Source of the DNA: Malus domestica
Taxonomy: Eukaryota > Streptophyta > Magnoliopsida > Rosales > Rosaceae
NCBI RefSeq assembly: GCF_042453785.1
Contig: NC_091664.1
Span: 31,172,501 to 31,236,500 of the forward strand
Reading direction: 5' to 3'
Length of the DNA: 64,000 nucleotides
The notes under the pieces are model-generated. The model made no database searches, was not told the origin of the DNA, and saw nothing but the letters and a program-made list of their open reading frames with translations. Shown here piece after piece: positions 12,910-25,570 of the stretch; the first letter of the stretch is position 1; every line of letters starts with the position of its first letter. Both the position numbers and the translations under genes were made by a program.

Positions 12910-13144
12910 GTATCAACTAGCTTCCTTCACTTAAAGACTGAACCTTTCCAGAAACAAAAACATATATAGTTTAACTCCATCAATTGGTGAGTTTCCAACC
13001 AAATTAAATATCGGAAAATGGCAGAAAAGAAATTAATAGAATCGCAGCATTCGAAATAGCTCACATCATTCAAAAATTGCTTCAAAAAATTTTCTGCAGC
13101 TTTGGCACTAAAGTACTGACATGCCTTACATTGTTATGATTTAG

Positions 13145-13663
13145 GGGAAAATTAAAGGATACCCTGTTTGGTCGAATACAAACCAGGTGGAACCAGTTCT
13201 CAAAGAGAATGCTCCACCACCAGCTGCCAGTCCTAGCATTGTCAAATGTCAATAAACTTTCCTAACTTCGCCAGCATCATGCAGGAAAGTCATATCTGCA
13301 GAAACTTCTGTTCCAATGTAGGTTTACCAGTTTCTAGGCTATGAGCATCGATGCAAATGATTACACTCGGGCCTTCCTGGTGCAAATAGAGTAACTTTTC
13401 CAGAAGGAAACATTCGGGCTGTGTCTTGTGAGCGCGCAATGCGGAAGATTGCTAACGATAGTGTATATTTTAAGGATGGATGTGGAGAAACATGTATCTA
13501 CCATGTGTTTTGTGTTATAAACTACTGGCTTCCGATTAAACCTGCAATATATAAGATGTTACTAATGAAGTTTTTCTTCTGCGGTTTCAAAATCCCTTTC
13601 ATTCTACTTGTGGCATTTGTATTGCCATTGACAACATTAGGTTTTCGGCTTTCTCTGGCTTAA
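13145..13663 (+). pseudogene. Unrecognised coding-like relic, unit 1
   Basis: After a ttatgatttag acceptor-like site at 13144, a 36-codon frame reads GKIKGYPVWSN...ENAPPPAASPSIVKCQ and then stops. A second open stretch (13361-13663) includes RVTFPEGNIRAVSCERAM. The composition looks protein-coding rather than random, but the frame is interrupted and I do not recognise the family. The same relic is repeated in units 2-4 (about 16204, 19265 and 22322 onward). It may be the remnant of a multi-exon host gene caught in the unit; a chance frame is the alternative. Confidence 0.25.
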
Positions 13664-14537
13664 TTCCATTGTGCGCTACGTGACATTGAAACCACACGTG
13701 TACGAATGAGAAATAAGTTTGGGCTTTGTTGTTGGTTAAAGTTGAAACGGTCGTATTTGAAAGATAGCTCCGTAGTCAAAATATTAAGATTTAAATCCTT
13801 GTGGTGAACTCCGTTAACAAATTTAATTCCAAAACATTTTCCATTAGATACAAGGGTCAAAATGTACTTTGACATGTACACCTTCTTCTCCCACGTCTCT
13901 CTCCTCTCTATGTAATTTGTATTTTCAGTTACTTCCATTTCGGGATTCTGTATTTGCATAATTGATTTATAATTAGTTCGCACTGTGCATAATTAGTTTA
14001 TATTTTTCATCTTCCCATCCCTTTTTCAAAATTTTATTATTATATTAGTTTCTCTCTCATAATTAGTAGTCATATTCTGGTTTGTTTTGAAAAGTTAACT
14101 TTGGTTAAGCAAAAGAAGACGTAGGTGTGTATGGGGAGGATTCCCCAAAGTTTAATATCATTCGATATACATAATATCATTCGATAAAGGAGCAACATGC
14201 TATCAGGCATCTCTAATAGGAAATTGCAAATTTGAGATGCGAAAAGAATTAATCTTGGCAATTAATTAATGAGGATTTTCCATATATTGCTGTATTGAAA
14301 ATAATAATAATGAGGATTTGGCAATGAATTAGAAAAATAGAGCTTGTACAATGTATAGAGTTGATTTTCTAGAAAAATACATTTCCGCGTGATATATTTG
14401 TTTATGGTAATTAGCATGTATGGCAGTCCCATCCCATAAAGAGCTTGTTTGACAAAAATATATAAAGGGTGCTTTGGTTGTTGCTTGGACACAAACAAAC
14501 AAACAAACATTTACCCTTTGCTATAATTTTTAGAGCA

Positions 14538-14969
14538 ATGGCAATGGATAAGGTGTCCATACTGTTGCTTATTTGCTTATTCTTTGTGCTATTTGAAGGT
14601 GGTTTGGGTGCGCAAGATCCTCCTGTAACCAGAGTTGTGAACATAACTAATGACTTGGGACCAAGGATCAAATTAGTGGTTCACTGCAATTTTCACGGCA
14701 AATCCCATGACGAAAACCTCGGCCTACAAACCCTCTCGTTTCACCACTCCTTCTCTCATAGCTTCAAATCCGATGACGTCACTCCCAACACACATCTCTT
14801 TTGCCTCTTGTGGTGGAAAAATGGCCATGATGTCTTTGACTTGTATAATCCTCAACGAGATGATCCTCGTTTTGCATCTAAGTATTCTTGGAGCATTACA
14901 CGCAAAGGAGCTTATTCTTATGATGAGAAAAAACATCGATGGGATCTTCTCTACACTTGGAAAAAGTGA
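14538..14969 (+). CDS. S-protein homologue (SPH), copy 2
   Basis: This 143-aa protein is identical to copies 3 and 4 and differs from copy 1 only at residue 107 (Arg for Gln). It has the same signal peptide (1-25), sequon at 35-37, Cys50 and Cys89, and TATA box at 14459. The stop is followed by an aataaataaa stretch that can serve as a polyadenylation signal (near 15002-15024). Codon-level identity with copies 3 and 4 points to very recent duplication or gene conversion. Expression and redundancy cannot be judged from sequence. Confidence 0.88.
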   Translation: MAMDKVSILLLICLFFVLFEGGLGAQDPPVTRVVNITNDLGPRIKLVVHCNFHGKSHDENLGLQTLSFHHSFSHSFKSDDVTPNTHLFCLLWWKNGHDVFDLYNPQRDDPRFASKYSWSITRKGAYSYDEKKHRWDLLYTWKK

Positions 14970-15711
14970 GACAAAACACTATATCATATATTCCGAGGAT
15001 TAAATAAAACTCTAGGAATAAATAAATGAAAAGTCCATTCCGCTTCTCCTCTCTTGCATCCACTTATTTCTATTTTTCTCTTGTTAAATTTTCATATATC
15101 AACTTTCTCTTCTTTCTTTTTCATTATGCTTCTTTCTTTTTCGTTATATGATATTTAAGAAAAAAAATCTATCTATTATATTCGGAATAAGTTTTTTTTT
15201 CTTTCCAATATTAGGAATAAGTTGAGTAAATTAAGAAACACGGAAATATATGAGCCAATACGATTTGAATATTGATTGTTCCCCTTTATTTTATGATTTG
15301 ATTTTGACCAATTTTGTCTTGAAGAACATAAAGGACGCAACCTCTAGGGTTCTACCTTTCTTTATTCATTTTATTCTTTTCAGTTTTAAGCAACGTCTTG
15401 AGATCGTGTATAATATTTAAGGGCTTGTTTGTTTCGTACATGATCGGGGCTTACGGATGACTACATTGTTAGCATTCATGATATGAAGTTATGAATATGA
15501 AATTGATTTCAAGAAACCAATTGTTCTCATAGTTTTCTGTTGATGAATCCCCTTGTTTATGCATCTGATCCGTCTATGGCCACAGAAAAATTACAGTACA
15601 GTGACATGTAATTTGAAATGTTCGAAACACGAAAATGCCTAAATCCCTGGTTAGTTTATCAGATAAGTTTTGGTAGCAACAACAATGTCTTCTTGTTGCA
15701 TATCAAGTATC

Positions 15712-15968
15712 TGTTGGAATTTATTAGGTTTATTTAGGAAATTAATTAGAGATTTAATTTGCTTTTGTAGTAGGGTATTTTTGGCATTTACGCATTAGGG
15801 TTTCTTAGGTTTATTGCTCTATAAATAGAGCTTGTAATTTAGTTTGAAAACAAGTTATTCGCAATGTAGCCTCTTAGAGTTTTGTAGCCGTTTCGGCATT
15901 CTCGTTTGTTTAATAATATTTTTATTATTCTTGTTAGTCTTATTCGTTGCGCACTCTGACATTCAACT
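15712..15968 (+). mobile_element. Solo LTR in SPH unit 2
   Basis: This is a 257-bp copy of the unit-1 solo LTR with the same GTATC flanks, carried along by the tandem duplication. Confidence 0.75.
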
Positions 15969-17598
15969 GTATCAACTAGCTTCCTTCACTTAAAGACTGA
16001 ACCTTTCCAGAAACAAAAACATATATAGTTTAACTCCATCAATTGGTGAGTTTCCAACCAAATTAAATATCGGAAAATGGCAGAAAAGAAATTAATAGAA
16101 TCGCAGCATTCGAAATAGCTCACATCATTCAAAAATTGCTTCAAAAAATTTTCTGCAGCTTTGGCACTAAAGTACTGACATGCCTTACATTGTTATGATT
16201 TAGGGGAAAATTAAAGGATACCCTGTTTGGTCGAATACAAACCAGGTGGAACCAGTTCTCAAAGAGAATGCTCCACCACCAGCTGCCAGTCCTAGCATTG
16301 TCAAATGTCAATAAACTTTCCTAACTTCGCCAGCATCATGCAGGAAAGTCATATCTGCAGAAACTTCTGTTCCAATGTAGGTTTACCAGTTTCTAGGCTA
16401 TGAGCATCGATGCAAATGATTACACTCGGGCCTTCCTGGTGCAAATAGAGTAACTTTTCCAGAAGGAAACATTCGGGCTGTGTCTTGTGAGCGCGCAATG
16501 CGGAAGATTGCTAACGATAGTGTATATTTTAAGGATGGATGTGGAGAAACATGTATCTACCATGTGTTTTGTGTTATAAACTACTGGCTTCCGATTAAAC
16601 CTGCAATATATAAGATGTTACTAATGAAGTTTTTCTTCTGCGGTTTCAAAATCCCTTTCATTCTACTTGTGGCATTTGTATTGCCATTGACAACATTAGG
16701 TTTTCGGCTTTCTCTGGCTTAATTCCATTGTGCGCTACGTGACATTGAAACCACACGTGTACGAATGAGAAATAAGTTTGGGCTTTGTTGTTGGTTAAAG
16801 TTGAAACGGTCGTATTTGAAAGATAGCTCCGTAGTCAAAATATTAAGATTTAAATCCTTGTGGTGAACTCCGTTAACAAATTTAATTCCAAAACATTTTC
16901 CATTAGATACAAGGGTCAAAATGTACTTTGACATGTACACCTTCTTCTCCCACGTCTCTCTCCTCTCTATGTAATTTGTATTTTCAGTTACTTCCATTTC
17001 GGGATTCTGTATTTGCATAATTGATTTATAATTAGTTCGCACTGTGCATAATTAGTTTATATTTTTCATCTTCCCATCCCTTTTTCAAAATTTTATTATT
17101 ATATTAGTTTCTCTCTCATAATTAGTAGTCATATTCTGGTTTGTTTTGAAAAGTTAACTTTGGTTAAGCAAAAGAAGACGTAGGTGTGTATGGGGAGGAT
17201 TCCCCAAAGTTTAATATCATTCGATATACATAATATCATTCGATAAAGGAGCAACATGCTATCAGGCATCTCTAATAGGAAATTGCAAATTTGAGATGCG
17301 AAAAGAATTAATCTTGGCAATTAATTAATGAGGATTTTCCATATATTGCTGTATTGAAAATAATAATAATGAGGATTTGGCAATGAATTAGAAAAATAGA
17401 GCTTGTACAATGTATAGAGTTGATTTTCTAGAAAAATACATTTCCGCGTGATATATTTGTTTATGGTAATTAGCATGTATGGCAGTCCCATCCCATAAAG
17501 AGCTTGTTTGACAAAAATATATATAAAGGGTGCTTTGGTTGTTGCTTGGACACAAACAAACAAACAAACATTTACCCTTTGCTATAATTTTTAGAGCA

Positions 17599-18030
17599 AT
17601 GGCAATGGATAAGGTGTCCATACTGTTGCTTATTTGCTTATTCTTTGTGCTATTTGAAGGTGGTTTGGGTGCGCAAGATCCTCCTGTAACCAGAGTTGTG
17701 AACATAACTAATGACTTGGGACCAAGGATCAAATTAGTGGTTCACTGCAATTTTCACGGCAAATCCCATGACGAAAACCTCGGCCTACAAACCCTCTCGT
17801 TTCACCACTCCTTCTCTCATAGCTTCAAATCCGATGACGTCACTCCCAACACACATCTCTTTTGCCTCTTGTGGTGGAAAAATGGCCATGATGTCTTTGA
17901 CTTGTATAATCCTCAACGAGATGATCCTCGTTTTGCATCTAAGTATTCTTGGAGCATTACACGCAAAGGAGCTTATTCTTATGATGAGAAAAAACATCGA
18001 TGGGATCTTCTCTACACTTGGAAAAAGTGA
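17599..18030 (+). CDS. S-protein homologue (SPH), copy 3
   Basis: The protein is identical to copies 2 and 4 (143 aa, signal peptide, two mature cysteines). The nearest upstream difference is the lengthened TATA stretch atatatataaa ending at 17527, 72 bp before the ATG. This is the only obvious cis difference between the near-identical copies. Confidence 0.88.
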   Translation: MAMDKVSILLLICLFFVLFEGGLGAQDPPVTRVVNITNDLGPRIKLVVHCNFHGKSHDENLGLQTLSFHHSFSHSFKSDDVTPNTHLFCLLWWKNGHDVFDLYNPQRDDPRFASKYSWSITRKGAYSYDEKKHRWDLLYTWKK

Positions 18031-18772
18031 GACAAAACACTATATCATATATTCCGAGGATTAAATAAAACTCTAGGAATAAATAAATGAAAAGTCCATT
18101 CCGCTTCTCCTCTCTTGCATCCACTTATTTCTATTTTTCTCTTGTTAAATTTTCATATATCAACTTTCTCTTCTTTCTTTTTCATTATGCTTCTTTCTTT
18201 TTCGTTATATGATATTTAAGAAAAAAAATCTATCTATTATATTCGGAATAAGTTTTTTTTTCTTTCCAATATTAGGAATAAGTTGAGTAAATTAAGAAAC
18301 ACGGAAATATATGAGCCAATACGATTTGAATATTGATTGTTCCCCTTTATTTTATGATTTGATTTTGACCAATTTTGTCTTGAAGAACATAAAGGACGCA
18401 ACCTCTAGGGTTCTACCTTTCTTTATTCATTTTATTCTTTTCAGTTTTAAGCAACGTCTTGAGATCGTGTATAATATTTAAGGGCTTGTTTGTTTCGTAC
18501 AAGATCGGGGCTTACGGATGACTACATTGTTAGCATTCATGATATGAAGTTATGAATATGAAATTGATTTCAAGAAACCAATTGTTCTCATAGTTTTCTG
18601 TTGATGAATCCCCTTGTTTATGCATCTGATCCGTCTATGGCCACAGAAAAATTACAGTACAGTGACATGTAATTTGAAATGTTCGAAACACGAAAATGCC
18701 TAAATCCCTGGTTAGTTTATCAGATAAGTTTTGGTAGCAACAACAATGTCTTCTTGTTGCATATCAAGTATC

Positions 18773-19029
18773 TGTTGGAATTTATTAGGTTTATTTAGGA
18801 AATTAATTAGAGATTTAATTTGCTTTTGTAGTAGGGTATTTTTGGCATTTACGCATTAGGGTTTCTTAGGTTTATTGCTCTATAAATAGAGCTTGTAATT
18901 TAGTTTGAAAACAAGTTATTCGCAATGTAGCCTCTTAGAGTTTTGTAGCCGTTTCGGCATTCTCGTTTGTTTAATAATATTTTTATTATTCTTGTTAGTC
19001 TTATTCGTTGCGCACTCTGACATTCAACT
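18773..19029 (+). mobile_element. Solo LTR in SPH unit 3
   Basis: It has the same 257-bp length and the same GTATC flanks as in the other units. Confidence 0.75.
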
Positions 19030-20655
19030 GTATCAACTAGCTTCCTTCACTTAAAGACTGAACCTTTCCAGAAACAAAAACATATATAGTTTAACTCCAT
19101 CAATTGGTGAGTTTCCAACCAAATTAAATATCGGAAAATGGCAGAAAAGAAATTAATAGAATCGCAGCATTCGAAATAGCTCACATCATTCAAAAATTGC
19201 TTCAAAAAATTTTCTGCAGCTTTGGCACTAAAGTACTGACATGCCTTACATTGTTATGATTTAGGGGAAAATTAAAGGATACCCTGTTTGGTCGAATACA
19301 AACCAGGTGGAACCAGTTCTCAAAGAGAATGCTCCACCACCAGCTGCCAGTCCTAGCATTGTCAAATGTCAATAAACTTTCCTAACTTCGCCAGCATCAT
19401 GCAGGAAAGTCATATCTGTAGAAACTTCTGTTCCAATGTAGGTTTACCAGTTTCTAGGCTATGAGCATCGATGCAAATGATTACACTCGGGCCTTCCTGG
19501 TGCAAATAGAGTAACTTTTCCAGAAGGAAACATTCGGGCTGTGTCTTGTGAGCGCGCAATGCGGAAGATTGCTAACGATAGTGTATATTTTAAGGATGGA
19601 TGTGGAGAAACATGTATCTACCATGTGTTTTGTGTTATAAACTACTGGCTTCCGATTAAACCTGCAATATATAAGATGTTACTAATGAAGTTTTTCTTCT
19701 GCGGTTTCAAAATCCCTTTCATTCTACTTGTGGCATTTGTATTGCCATTGACAACATTAGGTTTTCGGCTTTCTCTGGCTTAATTCCATTGTGCGCTACG
19801 TGACATTGAAACCACACGTGTACGAATGAGAAATAAGTTTGGGCTTTGTTGTTGGTTAAAGTTGAAACGGTCGTATTTGAAAGATAGCTCCGTAGTCAAA
19901 ATATTAAGATTTAAATCCTTGTGGTGAACTCCGTTAACAAATTTAATTCCAAAACATTTTCCATTAGATACAAGGGTCAAAATGTACTTTGACATGTACA
20001 CCTTCTACTCCCACGTCTCTCTCCTCTCTATGTAATTTGTATTTTCAGTTACTTCCATTTCGGGATTCTGTATTTGCATAATTGATTTATAATTAGTTCG
20101 CACTGTGCATAATTAGTTTATATTTTTCATCTTCCCATCCCTTTTTCAAAATTTTATTATTATATTAGTTTCTCTCTCATAATTAGTAGTCATATTCTGG
20201 TTTGTTTTGAAAAGTTAACTTTGGTTAAGCAAAAGAAGACGTAGGTGTATGGGGAGGATTCCCCAAAGTTTAATATCATTCGATATACATAATATCATTC
20301 GATAAAGGAGCAACATGCTATCAGGCATCTCTAATAGGAAATTGCAAATTTGAGATGCGAAAAGAATTAATCTTGGCAATTAATTAATGAGGATTTTCCA
20401 TATATTGCTGTATTGAAAATAATAATAATGAGGATTTGGCAATGAATTAGAAAAATAGAGCTTGTACAATGTATAGAGTTGATTTTCTAGAAAAATACAT
20501 TTCCGCGTGATATATTTGTTTATGGTAATTAGCATGTATGGCAGTCCCATCCCATAAAGAGCTTGTTTGACAAAAATATATAAAGGGTGCTTTGGTTGTT
20601 GCTTGGACACAAACAAACAAACAAACATTTACCCTTTGCTATAATTTTTAGAGCA

Positions 20656-21087
20656 ATGGCAATGGATAAGGTGTCCATACTGTTGCTTATTTGCTTATTC
20701 TTTGTGCTATTTGAAGGTGGTTTGGGTGCGCAAGATCCTCCTGTAACCAGAGTTGTGAACATAACTAATGACTTGGGACCAAGGATCAAATTAGTGGTTC
20801 ACTGCAATTTTCACGGCAAATCCCATGACGAAAACCTCGGCCTACAAACCCTCTCGTTTCACCACTCCTTCTCTCATAGCTTCAAATCCGATGACGTCAC
20901 TCCCAACACACATCTCTTTTGCCTCTTGTGGTGGAAAAATGGCCATGATGTCTTTGACTTGTATAATCCTCAACGAGATGATCCTCGTTTTGCATCTAAG
21001 TATTCTTGGAGCATTACACGCAAAGGAGCTTATTCTTATGATGAGAAAAAACATCGATGGGATCTTCTCTACACTTGGAAAAAGTGA
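20656..21087 (+). CDS. S-protein homologue (SPH), copy 4
   Basis: The protein is identical to copies 2 and 3. ATG, signal peptide and stop are as in the other copies, with the TATA box at 20577-20584. It is the last gene of the homogeneous array; the next SPH gene (28874) belongs to a more divergent lineage. Confidence 0.88.
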   Translation: MAMDKVSILLLICLFFVLFEGGLGAQDPPVTRVVNITNDLGPRIKLVVHCNFHGKSHDENLGLQTLSFHHSFSHSFKSDDVTPNTHLFCLLWWKNGHDVFDLYNPQRDDPRFASKYSWSITRKGAYSYDEKKHRWDLLYTWKK

Positions 21088-21829
21088 GACAAAACACTAT
21101 ATCATATATTCCGAGGATTAAATAAAACTCTAGGAATAAATAAATGAAAAGTCCATTCCGCTTCTCCTCTCTTGCATCCACTTATTTCTATTTTTCTCTT
21201 GTTAAATTTTCATATATCAACTTTCTCTTCTTTCTTTTTCATTATGCTTCTTTCTTTTTCGTTATATGATATTTAAGAAAAAAAATCTATCTATTATATT
21301 CGGAATAAGTTTTTTTTTCTTTCCAATATTAGGAATAAGTTGAGTAAATTAAGAAACACGGAAATATATGAGCCAATACGATTTGAATATTGATTGTTCC
21401 CCTTTATTTTATGATTTGATTTTGACCAATTTTGTCTTGAAGAACATAAAGGACGCAACCTCTAGGGTTCTACCTTTCTTTATTCATTTTATTCTTTTCA
21501 GTTTTAAGCAACGTCTTGAGATCGTGTATAATATTTAAGGGCTTGTTTGTTTCGTACATGATCGGGGCTTACGGATGACTACATTGTTAGCATTCATGAT
21601 ATGAAGTTATGAATATGAAATTGATTTCAAGAAACCAATTGTTCTCATAGTTTTCTGTTGATGAATCCCCTTGTTTATGCATCTGATCCGTCTATGGCCA
21701 CAGAAAAATTACAGTACAGTGACATGTAATTTGAAATGTTCGAAACACGAAAATGCCTAAATCCCTGGTTAGTTTATCAGATAAGTTTTGGTAGCAACAA
21801 CAATGTCTTCTTGTTGCATATCAAGTATC

Positions 21830-22086
21830 TGTTGGAATTTATTAGGTTTATTTAGGAAATTAATTAGAGATTTAATTTGCTTTTGTAGTAGGGTATTTTT
21901 GGCATTTACGCATTAGGGTTTCTTAGGTTTATTGCTCTATAAATAGAGCTTGTAATTTAGTTTGAAAACAAGTTATTCGCAATGTAGCCTCTTAGAGTTT
22001 TGTAGCCGTTTCGGCATTCTCGTTTGTTTAATAATATTTTTATTATTCTTGTTAGTCTTATTCGTTGCGCACTCTGACATTCAACT
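21830..22086 (+). mobile_element. Solo LTR in SPH unit 4
   Basis: It matches the solo LTR of units 1-3 in length and position and has the GTATC flanks. Confidence 0.75.
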
Positions 22087-23187
22087 GTATCAACTAGCTT
22101 CCTTCACTTAAAGACTGAACCTTTCCAGAAACAAAAACATATATAGTTTAACTCCATCAATTGGTGAGTTTCCAACCAAATTAAATATCGGAAAATGGCA
22201 GAAAAGAAATTAATAGAATCGCAGCATTCGAAATAGCTCACATCATTCAAAAATTGCTTCAAAAAATTTTCTGCAGCTTTGGCACTAAAGTACTGACATG
22301 CCTTACATTGTTATGATTTAGGGGAAAATTAAAGGATACCCTGTTTGATCGAATACAAACCAGGTGGAACTAGTTCTCAAAGAGAATGCTCCACCACCAG
22401 CTGCCAGTCCTAGCATTGTCAAATGTCAATAAACTTTCCTAACTTCGCCAGCATCACGCAGGAAAATCATATCTGCAGAAACTTCTGTTCCAATGTAGGT
22501 TTACCAGTTTCTAGGCTATGAGCATCGATGCAAATGATTACACTCGGGCCTTCCTGGTGCAAATAGAGTAACTTTTCCAGAAGGAAACATTCGGGCTGTG
22601 TCTTGTGAGCGCGCAATGCGGAAGATTGCTAACGATAGTGTATATTTTAAGGATGGATGTGGAGAAACATGTATCTACCATGTGTTTTGTGTTATAAACT
22701 ACTGGCTTCCGATTAAACCTGCAATATATAAGATGTTACTAATGAAGTTTTTCTTCTGCGGTTTCAAAATCCCTTTCATTCTACTTGTGGCATTTGTATT
22801 GCCATTGACAACATTAGGTTTTCGGCTTTCTCTGGCTTAATTCCATTGTGCGCTACGTGACATTGAAACCACACGTGTACGAATGAGAAATAAGTTTGGG
22901 CTTTGTTGTTGGTTAAAGTTGAAACGGTCGTATTTGAAAGATAGCTCCGTAGTCAAAATATTAAGATTTAAATCCTTGTGGTGAACTCCGTTAACAAATT
23001 TAATTCCAAAACATTTTCCATTAGATACAAGGGTCAAAATGTACTTTGACATGTACACTTCTTCTCCCACGTCTCTCTCCTCTCTATGTAATTTGTATTT
23101 TCAGTTACTTCCATTTCGGGATTCTGTATTTGCATAATTGATTTATAATTAGTTCGCACTGTGCATAATTAGTTTATATTTTTCATC

Positions 23188-23551
23188 TTCCCATCCCTTT
23201 TTCAAAATTTATTATTATATTAGTTTCTCTCTCATAATTAGTAGTCATATTCTGGTTTGTTTTGAAAAGTTAACTTTAGTTAAGCAAAAGAAGACGTAGG
23301 TGTATGGGGAGGATTCCCCAAAGTTTAATATCATTCGATAAAGGAGCAACATGCTATCAGGCATCTCTATTAGGAAATTGCAAATTTGAGATGAGAAAAG
23401 AATTAATCTTGGCAATTAATTAATGAGGATTTTCCATATATTGCTGTATTGAAAATAATAATAATGAGGATTTGGCAATGAATTAGAAAAATAGAGCTTG
23501 TACAATGTATAGAGTTGATTTTCTAGAAAAATACATTTCCGCGTGATATAT
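23188..23551 (+). repeat. SPH unit 5, upstream part
   Basis: This is the upstream region of a fifth unit, nearly identical to units 1-4 apart from a ~16-bp deletion near 23338. It is broken after cgcgtgatata by the RTE/LTR block and resumes at 28731 (tatttgtttatgg). Confidence 0.9.
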
Positions 23552-24473
23552 TGCCGTAAGAACTCATGAAGGACAAACCGAAAGCTTTCCCATAACTGTA
23601 GGATTACATCAAGGCTCATCCTTAAGTCCTTACCTTTTTGCATTGGTAATGGATGAATTAACAGGACATATTCAAGATAATTTTCATTGGTGTATGCTTT
23701 TCGCAGACGATATAGTGTTGATAGATGAAACTCAGGAAGGGGTAAATGCAAAGCTTAACCTTTGGAGAGAAGTGTTAGAATCTAAAGGTCTTCGCTTAGG
23801 CCAATCAAAGACATAATATATGGAGTGCAAGTTCAGTGCAAATGGAGGCCAAAACGAGTTAGGGGTGAGGATCGGAGATCAAGAAATACCAAAGAGCGAC
23901 CGTTTTCGTTACCTAGGATCTATCTTGCAAAAGAACGGAGAATTAGATGGAGATCTCAACCATAGAATACAAGCTGGATGGATGAAGTGGAAGAGTGCAT
24001 CCGGCATGTTGTGTGACCGCCGTATGCCACTGAAGCTCAAGGGAAATTTTTATAGGACGGCAATAAGACCGGTGATGCTGTATGGCACAGAATGTTGGGC
24101 GGTGAAGCATCAACATGTACACAAAATGGGTGTAGCGGAGATGAGGATGCTTCGTTGGATGTGTGGGCACACAAGAAAGGATAAGATTAGGAATGAGGAT
24201 ATCCGGGGTAAAGTAGGAGTAGCTGAAATTGAAGAAAGATGAGAGAAAATCGGTTACGGTGGTTTGGACATGTGCAAAGAAGGCATATTGACGCTCCAAT
24301 TAGAAGATGCGACTATGGGACAGAGGTTCAGGGCCGAAGGGGTAGAGGAAGACCTAGGAAAACTTTGTAAGAGACTCTAAGAAAAGACTTAGAGTACTTG
24401 GATCTAACGAATGACATGACACAGGACCGAGCACAATGGCGTTCTAAGATTCATATAGCCGATCCCACTCAGT
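23552..24473 (+). mobile_element. 5'-truncated RTE-type LINE, reverse transcriptase C-terminus
   Basis: Translation from 23552 gives the RT block [18 protein letters not shown] and the catalytic FADDIVLID motif, a stop at 23814-23816, then the typical RTE C-terminal region (23820-24242: [30 protein letters not shown]). A further frame shift follows near 24240, after which the [10 protein letters not shown] segment continues to ADPTQ at 24473. The element lacks its endonuclease and 3' end. It is dead. Confidence 0.8.
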
Positions 24474-25570
24474 AACTTGAATTTTCCAAGTCTCCAACCG
24501 AGAAGTTTTCCTCACTCGGGAAATTAAGGGAACACTACCTCAACCTACATGCTCCACTCACAAAGCTTCAACATACAAGCTTCAATAAAAGAAAATTCAA
24601 AGAACTTAGCGAAGAAGGTTTTGGTGTATTTAACACAATACGTTGAAATGAAAGAAAGCTTATTTATTGATATCGCCGATCAGTTACAAATATGTACATA
24701 TACATGAGTCAAAATAAACAAACAAGAGGGAGCCTTCACAAAGGTTGCTTAGGAGAAGTCTCAGCAGTCGGTAGAGCCCCAGAAAGAGAAGGCACTAGAA
24801 GGGGATCATTCGTAGTCTCAGTACTGGACACAACCCTAGAAGGATGAGGCATCAGAGGTTGATCATTTGGAGCTTCATTACGCGGTACAGCCCCAGAAGA
24901 CGAAGGCAATAAATCCCTTTGGAACAAACCCACAAATCTCTGATGATCAAGTAAAACCTGACCATCAGATTCCTTCATCTGGTCAAGCTTCCTTTCATGT
25001 TTGTAGCATAGTCATGTGCGAGCCGGTGCAACTGTTTATTCTCATGCTTGAGCCCTCTAATCTCCTATTTGAGACTCATCACTTCAGCCGCCAATGATTC
25101 AACTTGGCGGGTTCGAGCAAATAGGCATTGGGCCATATTAGACACAGAACCTGCACACTGAACACTGAGAGCCAGAGAATCCTTAACAGCTAACTCATCA
25201 GACCGTTTGGAAAGTAGTCTGTTATCTTTGGGAGTGAGAAGGTTCCTGGCCACCACCGCAGTGGTCATATCATTCTTCATCACGGAATCCCCAACGGTAA
25301 GAAGACCAGTAGGGGAGACGAAGGATGGGCGCCATATGTTGTCTGGAGAAGGCGGGGCTGCATCTTCAACAAGGTTCAAGTCAAAACGACGGTCGAATGG
25401 GCCATACATTTTCAAAGGTGTTGAAGAGAGAAGAGGTCGGACAAATCAAGATCTTAGCAGTGCAAGAATGGAGCTTCTGGTGGAGATTCAAGTGTGCTTT
25501 GGAACTTAATGTCAGCCCCTATAAAAATCTACACTCGACGGAGCTTCAGAAATTGAAGAAGCGCCTGCTC

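Larger units (their letters stand above)
10951..14011 (+). repeat. SPH tandem unit 1 (3061 bp)
   Basis: The unit runs from ttcccatccctttttc to the next occurrence of the same sequence at 14012. In order it holds a ~530-bp upstream region, the SPH gene, a CT-rich 3' flank, a solo LTR (12653-12909), a coding-like relic and a tail. It differs from units 2-4 by a 4-bp duplication at 11448 and scattered single bases. Visual comparison suggests about 99 percent identity. Confidence 0.95.
14012..17070 (+). repeat. SPH tandem unit 2 (3059 bp)
   Basis: It runs from ttcccatccc at 14012 to 17070 and is head-to-tail with units 1 and 3 without spacer. The gene-to-gene distance to unit 1 is 3059 bp. Confidence 0.95.
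17071..20131 (+). repeat. SPH tandem unit 3 (3061 bp)
   Basis: This unit is head-to-tail with units 2 and 4. It differs from unit 2 by an extra AT in the TATA region (17517-17527) and a few substitutions (for example cttctactccc at 20002). Confidence 0.95.
20132..23187 (+). repeat. SPH tandem unit 4 (3056 bp)
   Basis: Last complete unit of the near-identical array. It carries a few private substitutions in its second half (for example 22348 and 22456) and joins directly to the upstream half of unit 5 at 23188. Confidence 0.95.

Noticed and set aside
13660..13983. 107-aa minus-strand frame repeated in the SPH units
   Set aside because: Its length varies between units because of small changes, it has no recognisable domain, and it is retained only because the units are recent duplicates.
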